This document shows positions 1 to 6,635 of a stretch of 12,133 nt of DNA, in pieces (position 1 is the stretch's first letter; each line of letters starts with the position of its first letter). The stretch spans positions 1-12,133 of the forward strand of contig JAICSX010000054.1 in assembly GCA_025936675.1 (NCBI GenBank). The letters are read 5' to 3'. Origin of the DNA: Sphingomonas sp. (GTDB lineage: Bacteria > Pseudomonadota > Alphaproteobacteria > Sphingomonadales > Sphingomonadaceae). Below the pieces are notes generated by a model. The model had not been told where the DNA came from and searched no databases. It worked only from the letters and a program-made list of their open reading frames with translations. Made by a program: the position numbers and the translations under genes.

Positions 1-198
1 ACGGCCGAGAGTCGAGCGGAAATCGGCGATCGCCTGGTCGCGGTCCTGCCCCCGGGCCAGCCGGTACAGAAACAGCAGCAGGGTCGCGAACGCGCCGAAG
101 GAGATGATCGCGATGCCGGTCAGCTCGACGATGCGCGTGACCGTGTGCGCGCTCGCCGTCGCGATCTGCTCGACGCTGGCGGCGAGATCAAGCGCCAC
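1..198 (-). CDS. DUF1622 family membrane protein, 5' part only (runs off left edge)
   Basis: Reading leftward from a GTG at 198-196, an open frame of 66 codons continues to base 1 without a stop. The protein has an amphipathic start (residues about 5-22), one clear membrane segment (about 24-45, VELTGIAIISFG then a Leu-rich stretch) and a basic tail containing RGQDRDQ and FRSTLGR. This membrane helix followed by a charged, Arg-rich segment ending in an (R)LGR motif is what I recognise from DUF1622 proteins, which are small inner-membrane proteins of unknown function. The rest of the family domain lies outside the window. The GTG overlaps the 3' end of the upstream dehydrogenase gene by 11 nt, and no Shine-Dalgarno sequence precedes it, so translational coupling is likely. 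No in-frame ATG is available nearby. The family call is by recognition only; the reading frame itself is well supported. Confidence 0.65.
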   Translation of the reverse strand, partial: MALDLAASVEQIATASAHTVTRIVELTGIAIISFGAFATLLLFLYRLARGQDRDQAIADFRSTLGR

Positions 199-2560
199 GG
201 GGCAACGCGTAGGCGATGACGCTGTCGCCCATTGGCGTCTCCATGAAATGATGGCCGCCGGCGAAGATCACCAGATATTCGCGACCGTCCTGCTGGTAGA
301 TCATCGGTGTCGCCTGGCCGCCCGCAGGCAGCGCAACCGACCACACGACCTTGCCGGTGCGCTCGTCGATCGCACGAAGCAAATCGTCCGTTGCGGCGGC
401 GATGAAGATCAACCCGCTCGCCGTGGTCACTGCTCCGCCATTGTTCGGAGTGCCGATCGCGAACGGCAGAAGGGCCGGCAGGTTGAACGGCCCGTTGCGC
501 CGCGCAGTGCCGAGCGGACGATCCCACAAGGTCTTGCCGGTCGCGATGTCGATGGCGCGGATGCCGCCGTAGGGCGGACGCTTGCACATCAGCTTGGTGA
601 ACGGCATCCGCCAACCCGCGTTGACGTGGATTCCGTAGGGCACGCCCCATTGCGGGTCGACGGCATGCGCCTGCGTCGAAGCGATGTCGGTGGCGAAGCG
701 CGGCTTGATGTTCTTCTTGTTGGCGACGTCCCGCGGGATCAGCTTCAAATAATTGGGCATGTCGTTGTAATTGGCGATGATCATTCCGCGCACCGGGTCG
801 ATCGACACGCTGCCCCAGTCGCTGCCGCCGTTATAGCCGGGATATTCGACGGTATATTTGTCGACCCGCGGCGGGGTGAAGAAGCCGCGATAGTCGGCCT
901 GGCGGAACTGGATTCGGCAGATCATCTGGTCGATCGGCGACATCCCCCACATGTCTGCTTCGGTCAGCACCGGCTTGCGCAATGTATTCCATAGCGAGAC
1001 CGGCTGGCGCGGCGCGCGCTCGGCCGGCTCGACGCCGCCACCAGGCGCGGCGATGCTGCCGACCGGCGTTAGCGGCTTCCCGGTCGCACGGTCGAGCACG
1101 TAGAAATCGCCCTGCTTGGACGGGATCACGACTGCGGGCGTGCCGTGATAGTCGATCAACGACGGCTGGCTGCCGAGGTCATAGTCCCAAACGTCCTTGT
1201 GCACCGTCTGGAAGCTCCAGCGCGGCTTGCCGGTGGTCACGTCGATCGCCACCAATGAGCTTGAGAACTGGTTCTCCTGCGGCTTGCGGCCGGTGGAGAT
1301 GTAATCGTCGGCGACGTTGCCGGTCGGCACGTAGACCAGGCCGAGCTTCTCGTCGCCGGCGCTGGTCGTCCAGCTGTTGGGCGTGCCGCGGGCCCAGGTC
1401 TGGCCGGCCGGCGGGTAGCCGTTCCAGTCGGGGTGCATCATGTCCCACGCCCAGGCGAGCTTGCCGGTCTTAGCGTCGAAGCCCTGGATCACGCCCGACG
1501 GCGAGCAGCGGCACTGGCCGTCGAGGATCTGGTGGGGGACGACGATGATCCCTTTGACGATCGTCGGCGCCGAGTTGATCGAGGCGAGGCCGGGATAGAC
1601 GGGGCCCATGCCAATTTTCGTGTCCTGCTGGCCGGTGCCGTTGAAGTCGGTGCACGGCTTGCCGGTGAGCGCGTCGACGACGATCAGACGGCTGTCGAGC
1701 GTGCCTTCGATGATCCGCGTCGCGCAAAGCGTTCCGGCCGCAGCTCCGGGCGTCTGGTACGACGCCAGCCCGCGGCACGCTGTGGTGTACGGGATCCACT
1801 TGTCGGGCACGTGCGGATCGACCCGCCACTGCGGCTTACCAGTCACCGCGTCCATTGCGACGATGATGTTCTTCGCGGTGCAGGTGTAGAGCAGGTTGCC
1901 GATCTTCAGCGGCGTGTTCTCGGTGCCGTAGAGCTTGGTGTAATTCGGGTCGGTCGGCAGGCCGCCGGTATGGACCTGCCACACTTGCTGAAGCTTGCCG
2001 ACGTTCGCCGGGGTGATCTGCGTCAGTGGCGAGAAGCGCCAGGCGGCGTTGGTACCGCCATAAGCCGGCCAATCGGCGCCGGTGGTGTCCACCGAGGGGT
2101 CGGTCATGCCGGGCGAGCTTTGGGCCGGAAGCGCGGCCGCGTCCGTGTCGCTGTTGTGACCGAGAATGACAAAGCTCACTGCCACGAACAGGATGCCGAG
2201 CGCGATCCCGCCATGGGCGAACTTCCACCGGTTCCGGTCCCGCGTGAGCGTCGGCATGACGAGGAGCACGGCAATCAGCAGCACCAGCGGCGCCACAAGC
2301 CACGGGATCATCGCCCAGGCGTTGCCGCGCGACTCCGCGAAGCCCCAGACCGCGGAAAGAATGAACAAAGCGATGTAGATCCAGCCGCCAAGCAAGCGGC
2401 CGTTGAACAGGAACCAGGCGGATGCGAGCAGCGCGACGCCGGCGATCAGATAGTAGATCGACCCGCCGAGCACCGCGAGCCACGCTCCGCCTATGGTGAG
2501 CACGATGCCAATCACGGCGAGTACGATGGCGAGGATCATCGCGGGCCAGCTGCGCTTCAT
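188..2560 (-). CDS. gcd: Membrane-bound PQQ-dependent dehydrogenase, glucose/quinate/shikimate family
   Basis: A 790-residue protein, close to the usual ~800 of E. coli Gcd. Family members oxidise glucose or a related polyol in the periplasm and pass electrons to ubiquinone. Residues 1-135 carry five hydrophobic segments (about 8-30, 32-52, 57-75, 81-102, 117-134), the membrane anchor of this family. Residues ~163-787 form the PQQ propeller: DWPAYGG at 163, repeated blade motifs such as AMDAVTGKPQW and AIDERTGKVVW, and RGTPNSW at 391. In HKDVWDYD, Asp459 aligns with E. coli Gcd Asp466, and Lys482 in SKQGDFYVLDR aligns with Lys493 (alignment from memory). The C-terminus has GGHHFMETPMGD, a form I associate with quinate/shikimate enzymes as well as Gcd, so the substrate is undecided. 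The start at 2560 is preceded by GAAGGAGGG at good spacing. The frame stays open upstream to 2656, but that part lacks membrane-anchor character. No pqq biosynthesis genes are in the window. Confidence 0.93.
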   Translation of the reverse strand: MKRSWPAMILAIVLAVIGIVLTIGGAWLAVLGGSIYYLIAGVALLASAWFLFNGRLLGGWIYIALFILSAVWGFAESRGNAWAMIPWLVAPLVLLIAVLLVMPTLTRDRNRWKFAHGGIALGILFVAVSFVILGHNSDTDAAALPAQSSPGMTDPSVDTTGADWPAYGGTNAAWRFSPLTQITPANVGKLQQVWQVHTGGLPTDPNYTKLYGTENTPLKIGNLLYTCTAKNIIVAMDAVTGKPQWRVDPHVPDKWIPYTTACRGLASYQTPGAAAGTLCATRIIEGTLDSRLIVVDALTGKPCTDFNGTGQQDTKIGMGPVYPGLASINSAPTIVKGIIVVPHQILDGQCRCSPSGVIQGFDAKTGKLAWAWDMMHPDWNGYPPAGQTWARGTPNSWTTSAGDEKLGLVYVPTGNVADDYISTGRKPQENQFSSSLVAIDVTTGKPRWSFQTVHKDVWDYDLGSQPSLIDYHGTPAVVIPSKQGDFYVLDRATGKPLTPVGSIAAPGGGVEPAERAPRQPVSLWNTLRKPVLTEADMWGMSPIDQMICRIQFRQADYRGFFTPPRVDKYTVEYPGYNGGSDWGSVSIDPVRGMIIANYNDMPNYLKLIPRDVANKKNIKPRFATDIASTQAHAVDPQWGVPYGIHVNAGWRMPFTKLMCKRPPYGGIRAIDIATGKTLWDRPLGTARRNGPFNLPALLPFAIGTPNNGGAVTTASGLIFIAAATDDLLRAIDERTGKVVWSVALPAGGQATPMIYQQDGREYLVIFAGGHHFMETPMGDSVIAYALPRGA

Positions 2561-2877
2561 GGTGAGCCCTCCTTCGGCCAGCAATTCTCCTGACGAGCGA
2601 ACGAAGCGGAATGTTCCCGGACTCCCGCCGCGCAGCCATCGTCGAAGACGCGGCAACGGCCCGTCGTCATCTAGCGGCGAACCGTTGCCGTTCTTGCGGC
2701 ACCTGCTGATCGCCGCCCGTTACGGAGCAGCACCGTATCGAGAAACCATCGCAAGCGGATGCCGGCGGCTCGCGCCGCATTGCAGGAACGTGACCGATCG
2801 GCCGCGGTTCGCCGTCTTGAGCGGGGTCAAGAAGGGTTCGTAACCATCGGATTGCGCTTGCTCGAGGGTCGCCAGGC
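2561..2877. other. Intergenic region between xth and gcd, no convincing gene
   Basis: These 317 nt must hold the 3' end of the xth transcript and the promoter and leader of the PQQ dehydrogenase gene, both on the minus strand. I see a good ribosome binding site just upstream of 2560 and a 9-bp inverted repeat (listed separately), but no convincing -35/-10 pair. A small hairpin (GCGGC-TCGC-GCCGC, 2765-2778) and a short inverted repeat (CTTGA-N6-TCAAG, 2816-2831) are present; neither is followed by a T-run on the relevant strand. Open frames through this region on both strands look like chance frames in GC-rich DNA. Confidence 0.6.
2651..2690. repeat. Inverted repeat (9-bp arms) upstream of the PQQ dehydrogenase gene
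   Basis: CGGCAACGG at 2651-2659 and CCGTTGCCG at 2682-2690 are perfect inverted copies separated by 22 nt. The pair lies about 90-130 nt upstream of the dehydrogenase start codon, so it could be a regulator half-site pair or a leader-RNA stem. It has no T-run, so I do not call it a terminator. A chance match cannot be excluded. Confidence 0.35.
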
Positions 2878-3669
2878 CTACAGCTGGAGTTCGACCCAGA
2901 TTGGCGCATGATCGCTGGTCTTCTCCCAACCGCGCGGTGTGCGGTCGACTCCGGCAGCCTTCAGCGACTTGGCCAGGCTCGGGCTCAAAAGCGCGTGATC
3001 GATCCGGATCCCAGCGTCGCGTTGAAATGCGTTCCGCCAATAATGCCAGAAGGTGTAGATGCGCTGGTCCGGGTGGAGCTGGCGGATCGCGTCGGTCCAC
3101 CCCTGGCCGACCAGCTCGGCATATCTCTGACGCGCTTCGGGCGCGAACAAAGCGTCCTTTAGCCAGCGCTCGGGCTTGTAGACATCCTCGTTCGTGGGAA
3201 TCACGTTGAAGTCGCCGATCAGCAGTGCCGGAACTTTGCTGTCGAGAAGATCCTGCGCATGGTCGGCGAGGCGATCCATCCATTCGAGCTTGTAGTCGAA
3301 CTTGGGACCGGGGCGCGGGTTGCCGTTAGGTGCGTAAAGATTGCCGATGAGGATGCCGCAGATTGCCGCTTCGATGTAGCGGCTCTGCTCGAGCTTCGGG
3401 TCGTTTGGAAGTGAGCGCCGGGTTTCGACGGGGGCACCGACGCGGCTCAGCAGCGCGACTCCGTTCCAGCTCCGCTGGCCATGCCAGATCGCGGAATAAC
3501 CGAGCGCCTCGATCGCGTCCGCCGGGAACGCCTCATCGGTGCACTTGAGTTCCTGCAAGCCGACCACGTCAGGCTGGAACTCCGCCAGCCAGCGAGTCAG
3601 CACATTAAGCCGCGCATTGATCCCGTTGATGTTGTAGCTCGCGATCCGCAAGCGCCGCTTCTCTGTCAT
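2878..3669 (-). CDS. xth: Exodeoxyribonuclease III (AP endonuclease family)
   Basis: A 263-residue protein matching the ExoIII family length (E. coli XthA, 268). ExoIII cleaves DNA 5' to abasic sites and removes 3'-blocking groups in base excision repair, acting in the cytoplasm with Mg2+. The full catalytic set is visible: SYNING with Asn13, LQELK with Glu40, LYAPNG with Tyr112, IGDFNV with Asp153 and Asn155, RIDH with Asp224, and SDHAP with Asp253-His254. The protein therefore looks intact and active. The ATG at 3669 begins MTEKRRLRIASYN, as expected for this family. The Shine-Dalgarno is weak (GAGGG lies rather far upstream), but no better start exists. The gene stands alone, with an RNA-rich non-coding stretch upstream and a 300-nt gap downstream. 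Confidence 0.96.
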   Translation of the reverse strand: MTEKRRLRIASYNINGINARLNVLTRWLAEFQPDVVGLQELKCTDEAFPADAIEALGYSAIWHGQRSWNGVALLSRVGAPVETRRSLPNDPKLEQSRYIEAAICGILIGNLYAPNGNPRPGPKFDYKLEWMDRLADHAQDLLDSKVPALLIGDFNVIPTNEDVYKPERWLKDALFAPEARQRYAELVGQGWTDAIRQLHPDQRIYTFWHYWRNAFQRDAGIRIDHALLSPSLAKSLKAAGVDRTPRGWEKTSDHAPIWVELQL

Positions 3670-3810
3670 CAGCCGTAGGAACCCTCAGGAAGCGAAAGTG
3701 TTCTAGCGGCGTTGCTTCGGAACCACCGAACTGTGTCTCCGCGGCGGACGCGGGCATCAGTCCCCGCATCGGCTGTGTTGATGACGCGGATCACTGGATC
3801 GGAAGCACGG

Positions 3811-3847
3811 GAGCCCCGTCAGGCGCGAGCCTGTCGGGGCTCTTTTT
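3811..3847 (+). terminator. Orphan intrinsic terminator
   Basis: GAGCCCCG (3811-3818) pairs with CGGGGCTC (3835-3842). After a T-T mismatch, CAGGC (3820-3824) pairs with GCCTG (3829-3833), closed by a GCGA (GNRA) tetraloop. Five T residues follow directly at 3843-3847. On the minus strand no T-run follows, so it works in the plus direction. No plus-strand protein gene lies upstream between it and xth, which is divergent. It therefore probably ends a short RNA starting somewhere in about 3670-3780. A minor stem (GCGGG-N8-CCCGC, 3750-3767) lies upstream of it. Confidence 0.8.
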
Positions 3848-3931
3848 GCGAGTCGCGCCGAGTCGATCTTGATTGCCACAGCTTTATCCACTGATCCGCG
3901 CACAGTTTTGTCGTGCGCCCGACACGATTCT

Positions 3932-3943
3932 GCTGGCGCCAGC
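3932..3943. repeat. Perfect 12-bp palindrome GCTGGCGCCAGC
   Basis: This self-complementary 12-mer lies 12 nt upstream of the TATGGT hexamer, overlapping where a -35 box would be. That position would suit an operator, but it may be chance in GC-rich DNA. Confidence 0.35.
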
Positions 3944-3966
3944 GGCCAATCGAGCTATGGTTACTT

Positions 3967-4030
3967 CGTGCTTCCGAGTTCGAAAGAACAAAGAAGCATG
4001 GAACCCCGGCAACTTCGGTTGCCGGGGTTT
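3967..4030 (+). ncRNA. Candidate small structured RNA: two tandem hairpins
   Basis: Hairpin 1: CGTGCTTC (3967-3974) pairs with GAAGCATG (3993-4000, one G-U), then after a 3x3 internal loop GTTC (3978-3981) pairs with GAAC (3986-3989) around a GAAA tetraloop. Hairpin 2 follows immediately: AACCCCGGCAAC (4002-4013) pairs over 12 bp with GTTGCCGGGGTT (4018-4029) around a C(UUCG)G tetraloop, which is stable only when read on the plus strand. The trailing sequence TTTACGCGTTT is only moderately U-rich, so hairpin 2 may be a weak terminator. A possible -10 hexamer TATGGT ends 5 nt before hairpin 1, so transcription could begin at its first bases. No -35 box is recognisable. I match this to no known RNA family. 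Confidence 0.4.
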
Positions 4031-4084
4031 ACGCGTTTATGGGCTGATGCTCCGCTGCGAAGGCAGCGGCCCAGACAGGCTCCG

Positions 4085-4378
4085 TCAGGAGGCTATCAGA
4101 GTTGGATGTAGATCCAGCCACTCGGGATTCATTTGCTCGATCTCGCTGAGCTTCCACAGGCGCTTCCATTTCTTCATCTGAAGCTCGCGCAATCGCGCCT
4201 GCTGCAGGTCGTCGTAGGCTGCGTACCACACGAGCAGCTTGCAACCGTACTTGCGCGTAAATCCCGCAACGACCCCGTTGCGGTGCTCCCATGCGCGCTT
4301 CACCAGATCGCTGGTGACACCGATGTAAAGCGTGCCGTTGCGGCCACTGGCCATGATGTAGACGTGCCCGGCTTTCAT
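4085..4378 (-). CDS. GIY-YIG nuclease superfamily protein (YhbQ/UPF0213-like)
   Basis: A 97-residue single-domain GIY-YIG protein. The signature appears as HVYIM (5-9) and LYIGVT (17-22). Arg28 in VKRAWEH and Glu65 in ARLRELQMKKW sit at the usual catalytic positions, and the C-terminus ends in the family-typical NPEWLDL (84-90). The first motif reads VYI rather than GIY, which is common in these short bacterial members. Their cellular role is uncertain: the superfamily cleaves DNA, but these small proteins are mostly uncharacterised. The ATG at 4378 gives the canonical N-terminus (MKAGHVYIM). No good Shine-Dalgarno precedes it, and the frame is open much further upstream through the palindromic element into threonine synthase, an extension that makes no sense as protein. 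Related genes next to palindromic repeats are, to my recollection, frequent in sphingomonads. Confidence 0.88.
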   Translation of the reverse strand: MKAGHVYIMASGRNGTLYIGVTSDLVKRAWEHRNGVVAGFTRKYGCKLLVWYAAYDDLQQARLRELQMKKWKRLWKLSEIEQMNPEWLDLHPTLIAS

Positions 4379-4391
4379 TGTGCCGCAGCTT

Positions 4392-4446
4392 GACCGAACT
4401 TCCGCTGAAGCTCCAGTTCGGGTCTGGGCCCCTGCCTTCGCAGGGG
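4392..4446. repeat. REP-like element: two adjacent palindromes
   Basis: The first stem is GACCGAACT (4392-4400) with AGTTCGGGTC (4415-4424), 9 bp with one bulged G and a 14-nt loop. The second is CCCCTGC (4429-4435) with GCAGGGG (4440-4446) around a CTTC loop. On the minus strand the second reads CCCCTGCGAAGGCAGGGG, a sequence type I recognise as a dispersed palindrome in sphingomonad genomes. It begins 2 nt after the threonine synthase stop codon, so it may also serve as a 3'-end stem for that transcript. Only one copy is in this window, so its repeat status is inferred. Confidence 0.6.
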
Positions 4447-4448
4447 TA

Positions 4449-5645
4449 CTATAAGGCCGTCGGCTCCGCTTCAGCCAGTTCCAGCCGCTTCGACCTGTCC
4501 GGCAGCGGATATTTGTTGCCGTTCGCGCAGTTGAACAGCAGCACACGCTCGTTTTTGCCAACCAGGCCGCCTTCCAGCGCCTTGCGCCAGCCCGCAAGCA
4601 CCGCCCCGCCTTCCGGGCATAACAGGAACCCATCGTCGCGCGCGGCATCATCGACCGCCTGCAAGATGCTCTCCTCCGACACGGCGATTGCCGCGCCACC
4701 GCTCTCGCGCACCGCCCGCAGGATCAGGAAATCGCCCACGGCTTTGGGCACACGGATGCCGGTGGCGACCGTCGCTGGATCCTCCCACCGCTCGGCGAAC
4801 TCCTCGCCTTGCTGGAACGCACGCACCATCGGCGCACACCCCTCCGCCTGGACAGCGTACATGCGCGGCCGCTCGGGCCCGGTCAGCCCGACCGCTTCGA
4901 GCTCGTCGAATGCCTTCCACATGCCGATCAACCCGGTGCCGCCGCCGGTCGGATAGAAGATCGCGTCGGGCACTTCCCAGCCGAGCTGCTCGACCAGCTC
5001 GAACCCCATGACCTTCTTGCCTTCGAGTCGGTAGGGCTCCTTCAAAGTCGAGCAGTCGAACCACAGCCCTTCGGCGGCGCCCTTGCCGACGAGCGCGCCG
5101 CATTCGTCGATCTGGCCGTCTGCGACGTAGACGTGCGCGCCATAAGCGGCGGTCTCGGTTACGTTGATCTCCGGTGTCTCGGCCGGGCAGATGACGATCG
5201 TCTCGATGCCGGCACGCGCGCCATATGCGGCGAGCGCAGCGCCGGCATTGCCGTTGGTCGGCATGGCGATCCGCTCGATCCCGAACTCTTTCGCCATGGT
5301 CACGGCCATCGCCAGGCCGCGCGCCTTGAACGAGCCGGTCGGAAGCCGCCCTTCGTCCTTGACCAGCAAACTCGAGGAACCCGCCCGCCCTGCGGTGCGC
5401 GGCAGCGGCACGATCGGAGTCTCGATCTCGCCAAGGCTGACCGGCTCAATGGCGTTCGGCAACAGCTCGTGCCATTTCCACATGCCCGACGGACGCGCTT
5501 CGATGCTGTCGCGGGTGAGCGTGCGCCTGGCTGCGTCCATGTCATAGCGCACGAGCAACGGCTTGCCGGCCGTGCTCAGATTGTGCGGCTTGCCAGCTTG
5601 ATAGCGCTCGCCGGTCAGCGAGCATTCGAGATGGGTGACGTTCAC
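4449..5645 (-). CDS. thrC: Threonine synthase (PLP-dependent)
   Basis: A 398-residue fold-type II PLP enzyme that converts O-phosphohomoserine to threonine and phosphate in the cytoplasm, the last step of threonine synthesis. KDEGRLPTGSFKARG (96-110) contains the PLP Schiff-base Lys107. PTNGNAGAAL (129-138) and the phosphate-binding PTGGGTG (232-238) follow in order, and NCANGNKYP lies near the C-terminus. The N-terminal VTHLECSLTGERY matches this class of threonine synthase. I chose the GTG at 5645-5643: it is preceded by AAGGA at about 9 nt and lies 2 nt after the CDF transporter stop. A TTG two codons upstream overlaps that stop and is a weaker alternative. The paired arrangement suggests a two-gene operon with the transporter, which has no obvious metabolic link. 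Other fold-type II enzymes (for example cysteate synthase) are related, but threonine synthase fits best. Confidence 0.9.
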   Translation of the reverse strand: MNVTHLECSLTGERYQAGKPHNLSTAGKPLLVRYDMDAARRTLTRDSIEARPSGMWKWHELLPNAIEPVSLGEIETPIVPLPRTAGRAGSSSLLVKDEGRLPTGSFKARGLAMAVTMAKEFGIERIAMPTNGNAGAALAAYGARAGIETIVICPAETPEINVTETAAYGAHVYVADGQIDECGALVGKGAAEGLWFDCSTLKEPYRLEGKKVMGFELVEQLGWEVPDAIFYPTGGGTGLIGMWKAFDELEAVGLTGPERPRMYAVQAEGCAPMVRAFQQGEEFAERWEDPATVATGIRVPKAVGDFLILRAVRESGGAAIAVSEESILQAVDDAARDDGFLLCPEGGAVLAGWRKALEGGLVGKNERVLLFNCANGNKYPLPDRSKRLELAEAEPTAL

Positions 5646-5647
5646 GT

Positions 5648-6538
5648 TCAACAGTCCTTGTGGTCGGCGGTGTGCTGGCGTTCGACTTGGATGGTGCAAT
5701 GTTCGATGCGGAACCGCTCGTGGAGCATCCGGCGAGCCGCCGCCAGCAGCGCGTCGGGATAATCCGCCCGCGCGGTGACGATGTGCGCCGTCAATGCCGT
5801 CTCGGTCGTGCTCAGTGGCCACACATGGAGGTCGTGCACGGCCTCGACCTCGGTGATCTCGGACAAGGCGACCTCGACCTCGTCGACGTTGATTGCTGCC
5901 GGCGCGCCGGCGAGCGACATCCACATCGATTCCTTCAAAAGGCCGATGCTGCCCCAGAGGATCACCAGCGCGACCGCAAGGCTCATGATCGGATCGACCC
6001 ATTGCTGGCCGGTCCACAGGATCAGCAGACCGGCGAACACGACGGCGGCCGAGACTGCTGCGTCGGCCGCCATGTGCAAGAAAGCGGCGCGGATGTTGAG
6101 GTCGTGCTGTCCGCGCGCGAAGAGCATGGCGGTCGCGCCGTTCACGACGATCCCGATCGCGGCCACGATCATGACGATGCCGCCGTCGGTCGGCGCTGGA
6201 TGAAACAGCCGGCGGATCGCCTCCGCGCCGATCGCCCCGATCGCGATGAGCAGGAACAAGGCATTCGCCAGCGCAGCGAGAATCGAGGCCTTCTTGAAGC
6301 CATAAGTGAACCGCGGCGAAGCAGCGCGTCGCGCGAGCGCACCACCCCCCCAGGCCACCACCAGCCCAAGCACATCGGACAAATTGTGGCCGGCGTCGGC
6401 AAGCAGCGCCATCGAATTGCCGACGAACCCGAACACCGCCTCGATAACGACGAAGGCGACGTTGAGCGCGATTCCGAGCGCGAACGCGCGCCGGAAATGG
6501 TCGCCCGAATGATGAGGGTGGCTGTGATCGCCGGACAT
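5648..6538 (-). CDS. Cation diffusion facilitator, Zn/Cd/Co-type efflux (CzcD/ZitB-like)
   Basis: A 296-residue CDF transporter that would export divalent metal, probably Zn2+, from cytoplasm to periplasm in exchange for protons. The N-terminus is His-rich (MSGDHSHPHHSGDH). Six membrane segments lie at about 17-38, 42-64, 84-106, 118-140, 152-174 and 179-200, followed by a cytoplasmic C-terminal domain (about 212-290, with HDLHVWPLS at 235-243). The metal site is HxxxD in both places: His51-Asp55 in ADAGHNLSD and His155-Asp159 in FLHMAADA. The HD/HD pattern points to zinc or cadmium rather than manganese or iron. GGGAG lies 5 nt before the ATG. The gene is divergent from the DUF3147 gene (97-nt gap) and leads into thrC. 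I see no clear metal-regulator operator in the gap. Confidence 0.93.
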   Translation of the reverse strand: MSGDHSHPHHSGDHFRRAFALGIALNVAFVVIEAVFGFVGNSMALLADAGHNLSDVLGLVVAWGGGALARRAASPRFTYGFKKASILAALANALFLLIAIGAIGAEAIRRLFHPAPTDGGIVMIVAAIGIVVNGATAMLFARGQHDLNIRAAFLHMAADAAVSAAVVFAGLLILWTGQQWVDPIMSLAVALVILWGSIGLLKESMWMSLAGAPAAINVDEVEVALSEITEVEAVHDLHVWPLSTTETALTAHIVTARADYPDALLAAARRMLHERFRIEHCTIQVERQHTADHKDC

Positions 6539-6635
6539 TGCCGCTCCCTAGCCGAGGCCGAGGGTCGGGCTCAAATGCCGCCGGATAATCGCGATCGCAC
6601 TTATGGCGAAGGCGACAACGGGCTAGAGTGAGCGG

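Larger units (their letters stand above)
3670..4084. other. 415-nt region without a protein gene, carrying RNA-like structure
   Basis: No convincing coding frame occurs here: the few open frames run straight through strong hairpins and do not resemble proteins I know. The stretch contains a plus-strand intrinsic terminator (3811-3847), a 12-bp palindrome (3932-3943), a possible -10 hexamer TATGGT (3956-3961) and two back-to-back hairpins (3967-4030). The flanking genes, xth and the GIY-YIG gene, are both on the minus strand, so the plus-strand terminator belongs to neither of them. One or two small RNAs are the simplest reading. Confidence 0.5.

Noticed and set aside
2667..2909. Open frame of 80 codons on the minus strand between xth and gcd
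   Set aside because: It overlaps the xth 3' end, has no ribosome site and its composition looks like an off-frame translation of GC-rich DNA.
3884..3892. TTATCCACT, 8 of 9 bases of a DnaA box, in the non-coding stretch
   Set aside because: Only one near-match is present, with no cluster, AT-rich unwinding region or replication genes nearby, so an origin is not supported.
3712..3894. 60-codon plus-strand open frame
   Set aside because: It runs through the strong intrinsic terminator at 3811-3847 and shows no protein-like features.
3978..3989. GTTCGAAAGAAC considered as a tRNA or tmRNA T-arm
   Set aside because: The surrounding acceptor and anticodon stems are absent; it is the tip of hairpin 1 of the candidate small RNA.
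3873..4181. 102-codon plus-strand open frame across the tandem hairpins
   Set aside because: It runs into the GIY-YIG gene antisense, passes through two stable hairpins and has irregular, Cys- and Arg-rich composition.
4379..4699. In-frame upstream extension of the GIY-YIG gene to about 204 residues
   Set aside because: It would translate the palindromic element and the wrong frame of thrC; the domain starts right at the ATG at 4378.
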